Assembly (NCBI GenBank): GCA_028583415.1
Contig: CM053273.1
Span: 91,734,676-91,798,675, forward strand
Length of the DNA: 64,000 nucleotides
From: Protea cynaroides
Taxonomy: Eukaryota > Streptophyta > Magnoliopsida > Proteales > Proteaceae
Direction: 5' to 3'
Shown: one piece after another, positions 34,293-45,530 of the stretch
Position numbering within the stretch: position 1 is the first letter of the stretch
How the letters are laid out: each line of letters opens with the position of its first letter
Notes under the pieces: generated by a model
Seen by the model: the letters and a program-made list of their open reading frames with translations, nothing else
What the model was told of the DNA's origin: nothing
Databases searched by the model: none
Translations under genes and position numbers: made by a program

Positions 34293-34525
34293 CCTTAAAG
34301 CATCACACGAACATAAATCATGAAGCCACAGAATGGAGATTGACCATCTAGTCACTCCCCAGAACGACGAGCCTTCCTGGCCAAGGAATGAGCCACAACA
34401 TTGGCTTCCCTTAGAATATAAGAGAAAATACACATGTCAAATTTTGATGCAAGGTCCAGAATATCATTCCAAACAGGTTGGAGATCAATTTCACAAGGAT
34501 GGTGAGGATCCAAAAGATTATGGAT
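34293..34525 (-). pseudogene. LINE RNase H C-terminal fragment
   Basis: The minus strand from 34525 reads NLLDPHHPCEIDLQPVWNDI, then FSYILREANVVAHSLARKA, then a stop near 34365. This is the C-terminal part of a plant LINE RNase H domain. The copia element is inserted at 34526 and truncates it; the rest of this LINE would lie beyond the right edge of the window. It is a different copy from the LINE at 9.7-20.6 kb. Confidence 0.78.
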
Positions 34526-34780
34526 TGTAGAAACCCAAGAAATGAATGTGTTTCATTAGTATTGATATGTGTACATCTGGTTACATTTATAGAACCATAT
34601 TCAGGAATTACAGAAGTGGTTTCTAAAACTAATTCTACAAGGGCACGACTCTGTGGTCGTGACAATAATAGGGAGAAGAATCTGAAACTGTCGAAACTGT
34701 TGCCACATTAGTCAGGTGGTGGTTTTGCAATTGACAACATTATCACATGTGATAACGTTATATAATTACATTCAATAACA
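34526..34780 (-). repeat. 3' LTR of the copia element (255 bp)
   Basis: On plus it runs TGTAGAAACCC... to ...TTCAATAACA (TG...CA). On the minus strand it is preceded by a G-rich polypurine tract (CGTGGGGGTG, plus 34781-34790). The five bases left of it are TGGAT; the partner copy is outside the window. Confidence 0.8.
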
Positions 34781-34790
34781 CACCCCCACG

Positions 34791-35348
34791 AATGCAACAA
34801 GGTGGGAAAAATGTTGCATTTGGCTCGTAACCATTGGAACCGACTTGTAGGAAGAGGTTTGGTGAGACAATCTACAACCGAGTCCTTCGAGGAGATGAAA
34901 GGAACCACCAGTAATTTACGTTGCACTTGTTCTCTGACAAAATGGAAGTCAATTTCGATATGCTTTGTTCTGGCATGAAAAACTAGATTTGTAGATAAAT
35001 AAGTTGCCCCAATATTGTCACACCACAGAATAGGAGGGGCGGAAACCATGATACCAATTTCAGTAAGGAGTTGCCACAGCCAAGTGAGTTCGGCAACCAC
35101 ATTGCACAGAGCTTTATACTCTGTTTCTGTGCTAGATCGTGCAACCGGTGGTTGTTTGTGAGAGCTCCAACTGATATGATTGAGCTCCAACTGATATGAT
35201 TGTCTCCCAAAAAGATGGAGTACGCACTAGTGGTTTGACGATCGTCAAGACAACTGGGCCAATCAGTGTCAAAATAGGCGGCCAGTGTAGTATTGGAAGA
35301 TTTTCGTAAAAGCACCCCATGGGTAATAGTACCCTTTAAGTATCTCAA
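34791..35348 (-). pseudogene. Copia RNase H domain
   Basis: MRYLKGT..HGVLLRKSS (from 35348), YFDTDWPSCLDDRQTTSAY (catalytic Asp region, about 35280), SSTETEYKAL (about 35130, conserved Glu), WCDNIGATYLS and KHIEIDFHFVREQV follow the usual copia RNase H order. A 20-bp local duplication (GAGCTCCAACTGATATGATT, 35162-35201) shifts the frame. Confidence 0.92.
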
Positions 35349-35396
35349 AATTCATTTGACAGCACTCCAATGTTCATTTGTGGGTCCATGCATAAA

Positions 35397-35816
35397 TTAA
35401 CAAACCTTATTGACAGCATAGGCAATGTCAGGTCTAGTAAAAGTTAGGTATTGGAGAGCACCAACCATACTTCTGTATTCACTGGGATCTGACAATTGGT
35501 CTCCAGCAGATTTTGTAAGAGGAGGCTTTGTAGCCATGGGAGTGGAGACTAGACGAGCATCTAACATCTTTGTCTTTTGAAGTAGATCTTGTATGTATTT
35601 TTGTTGGGAGAGAACCAACCCATATGAAGTATAAGTGCCTTGTAGACCAAGGAAATAATGGAAACATCCCAGGTCCTTGACCGGAAAAGCTGACTTCAAA
35701 GGCTTTACAACACATTCAACAAGACTCTTTCTGTTGGACATGAGTAGTATATCATCAACATAAATTAGGATAATGATCACATCACCTTTGTGCTGTAGAA
35801 CAAATAGAGACTGGTC
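35397..35816 (-). pseudogene. Copia reverse transcriptase, C-terminal part with YVDD
   Basis: From the C insertion point the minus strand reads SLFVLQHKGDVIIILIYVDD (catalytic YVDD near 35765-35754), then PVKDLGCFHYFLGLQ, LSQQKYIQDLL and YRSMVGALQYLTFTRPDIAY. It stops at 35397. It continues the RT part that ends at 57586 on the other side of the nested insertions. Confidence 0.93.
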
Positions 35817-36118
35817 AGTCATGTCACATCTCAATTCCGTACTATTCAGAATGGTGTGATGAACCGCTAATAAATCAACGAACCAGGATCTCAAATAGGC
35901 TGTGTCTGTTTGCTTAAACCATACACATCCACAACCATAATCAGAGTAAATAAACAATAGCGGAAGACTTATATATTAAATGAACTGAGAATTCTAAGAG
36001 TGTTAACATAAATAAAATATACAGTTATCTTCATTTGACTAAGACATAAGTAAGTAAAATAATCAATTACATTTTCTGTATAATCTAACAAAATCTAATA
36101 AAAAACGCATGAGTTGCA

Positions 36119-36228
36119 TTAGCATGACGAATCATGCGACTCCATCATAATTTCAGCGTCCATCGCTGCAGCATGTCCGTACATAGGGGCATTTATATAA
36201 TCTTCTACGGTCGTACCTGCATCATCAA
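36119..36228 (-). CDS. Third exon of the LTR-encoded small gene, LTR C copy
   Basis: After acceptor GAATGTTTTTAG on the minus strand the frame reads DDAGTTVEDYINAPMYG, HAAAMD and SHDSSC, then TAA. It aligns to AG[YT][TS]V[DE]DY.[NI]AP.Y..[VA]AA[LM]D in F, B and A, but ends before the last Cys cluster. The partner 63-nt exon lies across element A (56548-56486) and has an in-frame TAA in the shared phase, so this copy is probably broken. Confidence 0.45.
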
Positions 36229-37186
36229 CTAAAAACATTCGACGTCGAAAGGGTGAACACACATCACGGCTCAGTGAGCAAACAAAACAATGCAACAAAC
36301 ATATGCATGCATTCAATTCATGTCTTTGGTCTGGTTCATAAGTTTGCAATGTGCTATAGAAATGTTCGGTGACTGCCTCACCTCTATACACCTTGTAAGC
36401 CCACCCAACGGATCAAACACCATTATCGTCCACATCCACCCCACCATGGAATAGAGATAGAGCTAAAGTGTTCGGATCAAACACCGCATAACACTTATCC
36501 TAATGCCCTACCCATACCAATACGTAAGCCCCTGTTGGCGAGGGCTTACAAATTGGGCTCGCAACTAACCAATCCTAATGTCAAACAGTGTATCCAAGGC
36601 CTCACCCCAACATCCCTCAATACGTCCATAGAGATAGAGCTAAGGCCCCCCGACAGAGTCAGAGACTACACGGTCCGAGACCACCTCCCCTAATACCCTA
36701 CGACGTAATAGTTCTGCTAAGATAATGGCGATACAACGATGTTAGTGGATAAGACTTGAGTAGAGATAGAGCTAAAGTGCCTGGATCAAACACCGCATAA
36801 TACTTCCCCTGTAAGAATCGTATTCTAAAACCGGGTCTAAACCATGGTTTTATAGGATGACAGGTGTCCCAATTATAACCGAACCGGAGGGCGAAGCCGA
36901 GTGACGAGCCACTCAAATTTCAGGTAAGAAAAAGAATAAAAAATGCCTAAAACTCCATACCGGTCTCACTATACCGGTTGCAGTATAGTGCAACTGGTAT
37001 GTGCCACCGGTTTGGTATACCGGTTGGACTATACCGGTTTGAGTGATTCTGTGGCACTCCAACCGGTATGTGCGATCGGTATACCCATTTCCGGTTATAG
37101 ACAGACTCCAGTGAGCCTTTCTCTCAGAATGGAAAGTTTTCATTCTGAGGAAAAGCTTTCCATGGATGGCCTCCCTCTATTAATAG

Positions 37187-38815
37187 AGAAGGAGACACTC
37201 CATTGCTCTTTTTCAAACACTCTAGCTGTCTGGAGAAGAGCTGAGAAGGAGCAAGGAGGTGGAAGCCGCCCAGGAAGGAAGAGCACGCCGCCAATCGACA
37301 ACGCCGGTAAGTTCTCTATACTGTTAGTAATGTTAGGATGTCGGATCGGAGCCGCGAAGCGGTGCAACGATCCAAAAAGACTATAGTTTTCATTGTTTTT
37401 CCTCATTTGAATCTAACCTAGGTTTGATACGGCGTTCTAGCTGAAATCCGAAGGCCACTAAAGGGTTTGGACCTTAGTAAAGGATAGGGGAAACCCTAGA
37501 GACCTAACCGTTAGCCGACAAGGAGGGGAGATCCGAGATCTCGCTCTCGGATCCAAACCGTGGGGTATACCAGATGGACTATAGGTCCACCGGTATGGCC
37601 TTGCGGTATATACCGCAGGCACATACAGGTCTCACTCAGTGAGATCTGAGTGAGACCGGTAAGTGCAACCGGTATATACCGATCGCACATACCGGTCTCA
37701 CCTATGTGCAACCGGTATAGTGCAGCCGGTATACATACCGGTGGCACATACCGGTCTCACTATACTGAGACCGATACCTGCGACCGGTATGTCTTCCGAG
37801 ACTGTTTTGCTTGGCCAAACCTGGTTCTGACCTTTGAAACTTTAATAATGGATTCTAACATAAAGATGTGAATATATAGGACCTGTAGACGACGTGAGTA
37901 AGCTCTCTGACGCAGAACGGGATCATTATCACGCGTCAGGTAAGGAACAAGACCCCAAACCTAAATAACTAATCAACAGTAAACCTCTGTGAATACTCTT
38001 ATGTTATCTGGATATTTTGCTTGTTGTCTGTGCATCTCACATGCCATGTAATTAATTCTGTCATTACTTTCTATTCATGCATTTCATATGCTAGGACTGT
38101 TGGATGTTAGGCATGTGTATGTTTTTAGTTAGTGTATGGAATGTGAAGGGGATGTGCCCTAGATATATCCACAGCTAACACTTTTCTCGTATCGCCTATA
38201 CCTTAGCAAACTCAGTGCGAATAGGGTATCAGGGGGTGGACATGGGATTGTGGTTCTTCCTGCCCACCAAACTCGAGCCCTATCTCTATGTCGTAGGGAG
38301 TAGTGCTGGGGTAGGGTCGTATAGCCTTTACTTTAGCAGACTTGGTACGACTAGGGTATCAGGGGGAGGACGTGGGATTGTGGTTCTTCCTGCCCACCAG
38401 ACTCGAGCCCTATCTCTAGGTCGTAGGGAGCCATGCTGGGGTAAGGCTAATGATACTGTATTGACATCTAAGACTGGTTAGAAACGGAACCCACTTGAAA
38501 GCCCTTGCCAATAGGGATTTAGGTATTGGTACGGTATGGGGTATCAGGGGGAGGACGTGGGATTGTGGTTCTTTCTGCCCGCCAGACTCGAGTCCTATCT
38601 CCATATCGGAGTGAGTATTGTGGGGCAACAACAGTAGTGTGGTAGGTGCCTGACTGTTGGGTGTGCTCACACTCTCGTGTATGGAGGTGCGGTGGTCGCC
38701 AAACCTTACCATAGCATATTTGCAAGTTACACCTGGCCCAAATTGTAATGTTATCTCATGCATATTGTACTGTTGCATTGGTCTTGTACTTACTGAGCTA
38801 AGTTGTGAGCTCACC

Positions 38816-38878
<63 letters not shown>

Positions 38879-39023
38879 CTTTTTAGATCTTGATGCAGGG
38901 TATACGGTGGAGGACTTCATGATTGCTCCAGCTTACAACACAGTGGCTGCCCTGGACTCCCAGACAGTGGAGGGCGAGCATGATGCGTCATGCAAGTGCT
39001 CGTTCTGTGTCTTTTCTCAGTGA
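37187..39023 (+). CDS. LTR-encoded small gene, copy in the A 5' LTR
   Basis: Exon 1 (after the TATA box, frame open) ends at 37306 (G|GTAAGT); exon 2 is 37880-37939 (60 nt); exon 3 is 38887-39023, stop TGA. The joined frame has no stop. Exon 2 ends SDAERDHYHAS, matching the [CS]D.E-x5-[AV]S motif of other lineages. Exon 3 has AGYTVEDFMIAPAY, VAALD and EHDASCKCSFCVF. No ATG lies in frame in exons 1-2 downstream of the TATA box, so this lineage may have lost its start, use another promoter or use a non-AUG start. The 3' LTR copy has exons ending 42014, 42601-42660 and 55845-55981. Confidence 0.4.
38819..38877. repeat. (AT)n tract directly before the third-exon acceptor, A 5' LTR
   Basis: About 59 bases of AT repeats. 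The sister LTR has only about 13 (55822-55834). It expanded or shrank after insertion. Confidence 0.95.
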
Positions 39024-39218
39024 TAGGTTTATTTTCAGTTAAAGCTTTGTAATAATTACTATTTAAATTTTGATGGATGATGGAATAAGTTGGATATTTA
39101 TTTAAATTACAATTTAGATCTCGGCTCATTTATTTATTTCTGCTGCTATGTATTATATCTCTGATTTTGTTAGACTGCTTGGGAATGATTGGTTGACACG
39201 GTCTATTGAGATCCTGGT

Positions 39219-40907
39219 GTGAACCGTGGTTTAGAGCTGGTTCACTCACACTTCTGGTTCAGCCGGAATTGGGGTGTGACAGTTGCTAAAATTCGTAGTT
39301 TCCTGGGCTTAGCAGGATACTACAGAAGGTTTGTGGAGAATTATTCCAAGATTGCTGTTCCACTCACCAGATTGACCAAAAAGGGGGAGAAGTTCATATG
39401 GACCGATGAATGTGAGAAATGCTTCCAGACGTTGAAGTCAAGACTGGTATCAGCACCTATATTGACTATTCCAGCCCCAGACCATCCATTTACATTATAT
39501 ACAGATGCTTCAGGTCTAGGATTGGGTTGTGTGCTGATGCAAGGAGAGCAGGTGATAGCCTATGCCTCAAGACAGCTGAAAGAGCATGAGAAGAACTACC
39601 CTACACATGACCTAGAATTGGCAGCGGTTATTCATGCTATCAAGACTTGGCGGCACTACCTGTATGGCGAAAAATTCCAGATTAAGTCTGACCACAAAAG
39701 CCTGACATATCTGTTCACTCAGAAAGAACTGAACATGAGGCAGAGGAGGTGGCTTGAATTACTCAAGGACTACGACTGTGACATTCAGTATCACCTTGGT
39801 AAAGCTAACATTGTAGCTGATGCACTGAGCAGGAAATGGGCATCGAACCCTGAAGCAGGACCAAGTACAAATGCAGCATTGTGCGCTGCTATTTCTGGTT
39901 CATCAGAGGATGAAGAAAAACTCTTAATAACGTCAACAGATGATCCTATTGAGCAAGGATTGATACACCAGTTTACCTTAATGTTTGCAGCATTGAAGAT
40001 TTTGCCCAATCTGAAGGAAGAATTAAAGGCAGCAGTCCTACATGACCCATACCTCAGGACAGTTCAAGAGGATTTGGAAAAGGGTCGAGCCAATCCTGAT
40101 TTTACTCTAGATGCAGACAAGGTACTCAGATACCGTGGGCGTTTGTGCATACCTGAGGATGAAGATCTGGAAATCCAAAATCGGATTATGTTGGAAGCTC
40201 ACTCCACCCCATATTTAGTACACCCTGGAAGCACGAAAATGTACCACGACTTGAAAAGGTTGTACTTGTGGAGGGGTATGAAAGCTGATGTGGCCCGACA
40301 TATATTTCAATGTTTAAATTGTCAGCAAGTTAAAGCAGAAAGACAGAGGCCTGCAGGATTACTAGAACCATTACCCGAGCCAGCATGGAAATGGGATTGT
40401 ATAACCATGGATTTCGTCACTGGATTACCTATGACTCCGAGGTCGATAAATGCAGTATGGGTAATTGTAGATCGCCTCACCAAAACAGCCAGATTTATCC
40501 CTGTCAGACCACAATATACTATGGACAGGTTGGCAAGGTTGTACGTGGACAATATAGTCAGGCTCTACGGGGTTCCAAAGAGTATTGTGTCTGATCGAGA
40601 TCCACGCTTCACATATAAGTTTTGGGAAGGACTTCAGAAGGCAATGGGGACGAAACTAAAGTTTAGCACAGCTTTCCACCCTCAAACTGATGGTCAGTCG
40701 GAGAGGACCATTCAGATTCTAGAAGACATGCTTCGGGCATGTGCTATCGACTTCAAGGGGGCTTGGGATGAAAAGCTTTCACTCATTGAGTTTGCCTACA
40801 ACAACAGCTACCAGTCTACGATCCAGATGGCCCCATACGAGGCCTTATATGGCAAGAAATTTTGGACACCTTATTATGGGACGAAGTTGGAGAAAGACGG
40901 ATCGTAG
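39219..40907 (+). pseudogene. pol: Element A pol remnant: RT end, RNase H and integrase, fused to the LTR end (562 codons)
   Basis: The open frame starts in the last 63 bases of the 5' LTR and enters pol at VAKIRSFLGLAGYYRRF, the RT C-terminus. RNase H follows: TDASGLGLGCVLMQ (first catalytic Asp), the conserved DLELAA Glu block, SDHKSL, and GKANIVADALSR. The integrase zinc domain is HPGSTKMYHDLKRLYLWRGM...CLNC. Its core has the catalytic TMDFVTGLP, SDRDPRF and QSERTIQ (Asp, Asp, Glu). It ends at a 1-base frameshift near 40870. Length and integrity are good, but gag, protease and most of RT are absent. The first 20 or so residues are LTR-derived. Confidence 0.93.
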
Positions 40908-41512
40908 GACCAGAATTTGTGGAAGAAACCTGCAAGGCAGTAGATCTAATCAAGAACCGAGTAAAGACAGCTCAGGTGCGTCAGAAGCACTATGCTGATA
41001 ACAGACGACGGGATCTTGAATTCATGGTTGGGGACAAGGTGTTCTTGAAGCTGTCACCAGTAAGAGGCTTGAAGCGGTTCGGGAGAAAAGGAAACTTGTG
41101 TCCTAGATATGTGGGACCATATGAAATTTTGTCCCGATGCGGCAAAGTAGCCTATCAACTTGCATTGCCACCAAAGATGTCTAGTATCCATGATGTCGTG
41201 AGAGACCCCTCACACATTCTTGTTGCAGACCCCCCAGATTTGACAGAAGACTTAACCTTCGAGGTGGTGCCAATCCAGCTCATTAGTAAAAAGGTACTAC
41301 AACTTCGAAGGCGAGCTATCCATTATGTCAAGGTAGTTTGGAAAAGTCAGGACGTAGAAGAAATTACTTGGGAAGAGGAGGATGCCATGCGACAAGAGTA
41401 TCCCCATCTTTTCGACTTTGAAGGTACGTGCAATTTTGGGGACGAAATTTCTTTTAAGGGTAGGGGAATTTTGAGACCTACATGCAAATTTCGGGGACAA
41501 AATTTCTTTTAA
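40862..41512 (+). pseudogene. int: Element A integrase C-terminus with chromodomain-like tail
   Basis: It continues the integrase in another frame: GPEFVEETCKAVD, YADNRRRDLEFMVGDKVFLK, PRYVGPYEILS, then the tail IHYVKVVWKSQDVEEITWEE. A nine-codon in-frame deletion is visible where other copies read FHVSLLKKY (near 41198). The stop is at 41510-41512, in the polypurine region. Confidence 0.92.
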
Positions 41513-41524
41513 GGGTGGTAGAGT
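41430..41524 (+). repeat. Duplicated polypurine-tract region of element A
   Basis: AAATTTCTTTTAAGGGTAGG (about 41446) and AAATTTCTTTTAAGGGTGGT (about 41501), 55 bases apart. The second abuts the 3' LTR. Confidence 0.85.
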
Positions 41525-43172
41525 TGTAAGAATCGTATTCTAAAATCGGGTCTAAACCAAGGTTTTATATGATGACAGGTGTCCCAATTATAACCGGACC
41601 GGAGGGCGAAGCCGAGTGACGAGCCACTCAAATTTCAGGTAAGAAAAAGAATAAAAAATGCCTAAAACTCCATACCGGTCTCACTATACCGGTTGCAGTA
41701 TAGTGCAACCGGTATGTGCCACCGGTATGGTATACCGGTTGGACTATACCGGTTTGAGTGATTCTGTGGCACTCCAACCGGTATGTGTGACCGGCATACC
41801 CATTTTCGGCTGTAGACAGACTCCAGTGAGCCTTTCTCTCAGAATGGAAACTTGGAGGAAAAGCTTTCCATGGATGGCCTCCCTCTATTAATAGAGAAGG
41901 AGACACTCCATTGCTCTTTTTCAAACACTCTAGCTATTTGGAGAAGAGCTGAGAAGGAGCAAGGAGGTGGAAGTCGCCCAGGAAGGAAGAGCACGCCACC
42001 AACCGACAACGCTGGTAAGTGCTCTATACTGTTAGTAATGTTAGGATGTCGGATCGGAGCCGCGAAGCGGCGCAACGATCCAAAAAGACTATAGTTTCCA
42101 TTGTTTTTCCTCATTCAAATCTAACCTAGGTTTGATACGGCGTTCTAGCTGAAATCCGAAGGCCACTAAAGGGTTTGGACCTTAGTAAAGGATAGGGGAA
42201 ACCCTAGAGACATAATCGTTAGCTGACAAGGAGGGGAGATCCGAGATCTCGCTCTCGGATCCAAACCGCGGGGTATACCGGTTCGACTATAGAGTGAGAT
42301 CTATAGTCGATCCGGTATACCCCGCGGTATATACTGCAGGCACATACAGGTCTCACTCAGTGAGATCTAAGTGAGATCGGTAAGTGCAACCGGTATATAC
42401 CGGTCGCACATACCGGTCTCACCTATGTGCAACCGGTATAGTGCAGCCGGTATACATACCGGTGGCACATACCGGTCTCACTATACTGAGACCGGTACCT
42501 GCGACCGGTATGTCTCCCGAGACTATTTTGCTTGGCCAAACCTGGTTCTGACCTTTGAAACTTTAATAATGGATTCTAACATAAAGATGTGAATATGTAG
42601 GACCTGTAGACGACGTGAGTAAGTTCTCTGACGCAGAACGGGATCATTATCACGGGTCAGGTAAGGAACAAGACCCCAAACCTAAATAACTAATCAACAG
42701 TAAACCTCTGTGAATACTCTTATGTTATCTGGATATTTTGCTTATTGTTTGTGCATCTCACATGCCATGTAATTAATTCTGTCATTACTTTCTATTCATT
42801 CAATTCATATGCTAGGACTGTTGGATGTTAGGCATGTGTATGTTTTTAGTTAGTGTGTGGAATGTGAAGGGGATGTGCCCTGGATATATCCACAGCTAAC
42901 ACTTTTCTCGTATCGCCTATACCTTTGCAAACTCAGTGCGAATAGGGTATCAGGGGGAGGACGTGGGATTGTGGTTCTTCCTGCCCACCAGACTCGAGCC
43001 CTATCTCTATGCCGTAGGGAGTAGTGCTGGGGTAGGGTCATATAACCTTTACTTTAGCAGACTTGGTACGACTAGGGTATCAGGGGGAGGACGTGGGATT
43101 GTGGTTCTTTCTGCCTGCCAGACTCGAGCCCTATCTCTAGGTCGTAGGGAGCTGTGCTGGGATAAGGCTAAT

Positions 43173-45527
43173 TGTAAGACCCGCACTCTGAAAACCCGGT
43201 CTAACCTTGGTTTTGTGTCGTGACAGGTCTTCCGATCATCACCGGGCCAGACGGGGCAAGCGGATAACAAACAGGTACGAAATCGGACCGAAGTCAACCA
43301 ATTATACCTGATTTTAGGTATACCGGTCGATGGTACCGGTCTTGGTACCGGTCGACCGGTATGGCCTGCACAGCTATGTGCGAGAATTTGGAAATTGGTC
43401 TCTACGGGTCCCGCTTTCCTGATTTTGAATCCTAGAAGTTTCCTAATCCTAGTAGGGTTACTAAACCCTATTTCTAGCCTATAAATACACCCTTAAGCCT
43501 CCTCAAATCCTTTCCATTGTCTCTCACAAACCCTAGAGAAGAGAAAGAGCTTGGAAAGGAGAAGGAGCTAGGAAGAAGAAGGAGGTGCCGCCATTACCGT
43601 TTGACGAAGCTCACGCTACGCCTGTCAACGGTAAGTGCTTGAATCTATCTTCTTATTCTGTGTTAGTTGTGTGGGTGGATCAATACCATGCAAAGTAGGT
43701 ATTGATCTAAAACCCTAAATTGACCAATAAACCCTAAGTTGCCGTCAAACCCTAGATTCGAGTTTCGAGATGATATTCATCGAAACGAGACTTGAATGAG
43801 TTGGGGATAACTCTAACTCAAAGCCTAGACTTAGAATGGATAGGAGAAACCCTGAAAATCCATGGAGGATGATTGACGGCAGTCGAAACACCATGTATGG
43901 TCTTCCGGAGACATACCGGTCGACTATACCGGTTGCACATAGTGCGACCGGTATGTTGCGACCGTTACCTCTCGGGAGGTTATCTGTGGGGACCGGCTGA
44001 CCATACCGGTCGCCAGTCTTTCCCACAGAGCTACGACCGGTATATGCCACCGGTCAGCTCTGTGAGGGTAGTTTGTGATCTCTGTTGGTTTTCGACCAAC
44101 ATGAAACCCTAACAATATATTCTAATGAAACCCTAATATTATGTAGGACTTTGTGACTTATCGTTTGGATCTTGCGACATGGAGCAAGTGATCGAACGAG
44201 CGTCAGGTAAGGGAATCTGACCTAAACCTAATAATTAATGGACAGTAAATCGTTGTTAATCATTGAATATCTATGATATGATGTTTGTGCATATTCACAT
44301 GCCATCCTTTACTTTCAGTTATGATTATTGTTCATGCATTCATAGGATGTGATTGTTAGGCATGTGATTGTTTTCGTTGGTGTGTGGAGTGGGGCATGGG
44401 CCTGGGATCGCTCTTCACACTAGCACTTTTCGTAGTATTCAGTCTTAACATGCTTGGTACGGGTGGGGTATCAGGGGAAGGTCGTGGTACGGTGGTCTCC
44501 GATATTGATGTTGTCCCGGCCATTGTTATGTGGTACTGTGGATTTTGAGTCGACGCTGGCTTGTCCACGATGCTTGAGCTTTATCTCTATGCCGTAGGGA
44601 GTTATGTTGGGATAGGATCTACCTGCGTATTGTTTCTATCCTAGAGGGTTAGTTGCGGATAGGGTATCAGGGGGAGGTGAGGTATTGTGGTTTCCGGCCC
44701 GGCCTGCACGCTCTAGCTCTATCTCTATGCCGTAGACGGCTGTGCTGGGATAGAGCATACATTGTTGACATCTAGGATTGGTTAGTTGCGAGCCCGGGTT
44801 GCGAGCCCCGGCGATAGGGACTTAGGTACTGGTATGGGTAGAGTATCGGGGAGGTGCGGGTATACCTTAGCTCTATCTCTATTCCATGATGGGTGCATGT
44901 GGGTTGGTGGTAGTGTGATCTACTGTGCGATGCCACACACTCGTGTATAGAGGTGCGGGGGCCACCAAACCTTTCTATAGCACATTGCAAACTTAAAACC
45001 AGACCACAGCATAAAATGATTGTTACTCATGCATAATATTGTGAAACTGTCTGATTGCCTTACTGAGCTGTGTTGTGAGCTCACCATTTGTGTACACATT
45101 GTTTTAGATGTTGATGCAAGATACACTGTGGACGATTATGTGAACGCTCCGGCGTATGGAGGTGTAGCTGCTCTGGATGTACAAGCAGGGGAGGACGAGC
45201 ATGATGCTTCATGCGAGTGCCCTTTCTGCGTGTACCTGTGATGGATTTTATTTATTTGTTTCAGTTATTTTTGCTTGGTATTAAGAGGTGTAAAAGATTA
45301 TTATTTTATGTGTTTGAATTTGAATAATGGGATATTTATTTAAATTATCAATAGATACTCAGTTCATTCTATTTAAAGTCTTCCATTTGTATATTTATAT
45401 TCGATTGTGGTTATGTGTAATTGGTTTGTTTGGGTGGACACGGCCTATTCGAGATCCTGGTGTGAACCGTTGGTTCAATGACGGTTCACTCACACCGTTC
45501 TGGTTGGATCAGAATTGGGGTGTGACA
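43173..45527 (+). repeat. 5' LTR of element B (2355 bp)
   Basis: TGTAAGACCCGCACTC...GGGGTGTGACA. Landmarks: ACCGGT arrays 43320-43365 and 43905-44065, TATA 43490, donor 43631, exon 44147-44206, GTATC-GGGG modules at 44468, 44664 and 44843, third exon 45108-45241. Confidence 0.95.
44179..45241 (+). CDS. LTR-encoded small gene, copy in the B 5' LTR
   Basis: Exon 1 ends at 43630 (G|GTAAGT) with an open frame but no in-frame ATG. Exon 2 (44147-44206, 60 nt) contains an in-frame ATG at 44179 and ends CDMEQVIERAS. Exon 3 (45108-45241) starts after GTTTTAG and ends DEHDASCECPFCVYL, TGA. Translation from 44179 gives a 53-residue acidic protein. Compared with F, exon 3 shows 13 silent and 6 replacement codon differences in my reading. 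No family is recognised. Splicing and expression are inferred. Confidence 0.5.
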
Positions 45528-45530
45528 ACT

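Larger units (their letters stand above)
36810..39281 (+). repeat. 5' LTR of element A (2472 bp)
   Basis: TGTAAGAATCGTATTC...GGGGTGTGACA. It contains ACCGGT arrays at 36955-37085 and 37560-37795, TATA 37179, donor 37307, exon 37880-37939, three GTATCAGGGGG modules (38226, 38356, 38541), an (AT)n tract and the third exon 38887-39023. The 3' LTR is about 40 bases shorter, mostly because its (AT)n tract is short. Confidence 0.93.

Noticed and set aside
36943..37386. 147-codon frame at the start of the A 5' LTR as a separate gene
   Set aside because: Its first half is the ACCGGT array and pre-TATA sequence, and it has no domain. Only the part after the TATA box overlaps the proposed LTR exon 1.
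39281..41524. Element A as a possible domesticated integrase gene because of the long open frame
   Set aside because: LTRs and perfect target repeats are present, the frame breaks at about 40870, and nine codons are missing in the tail. It is a deleted retroelement, not a host gene.
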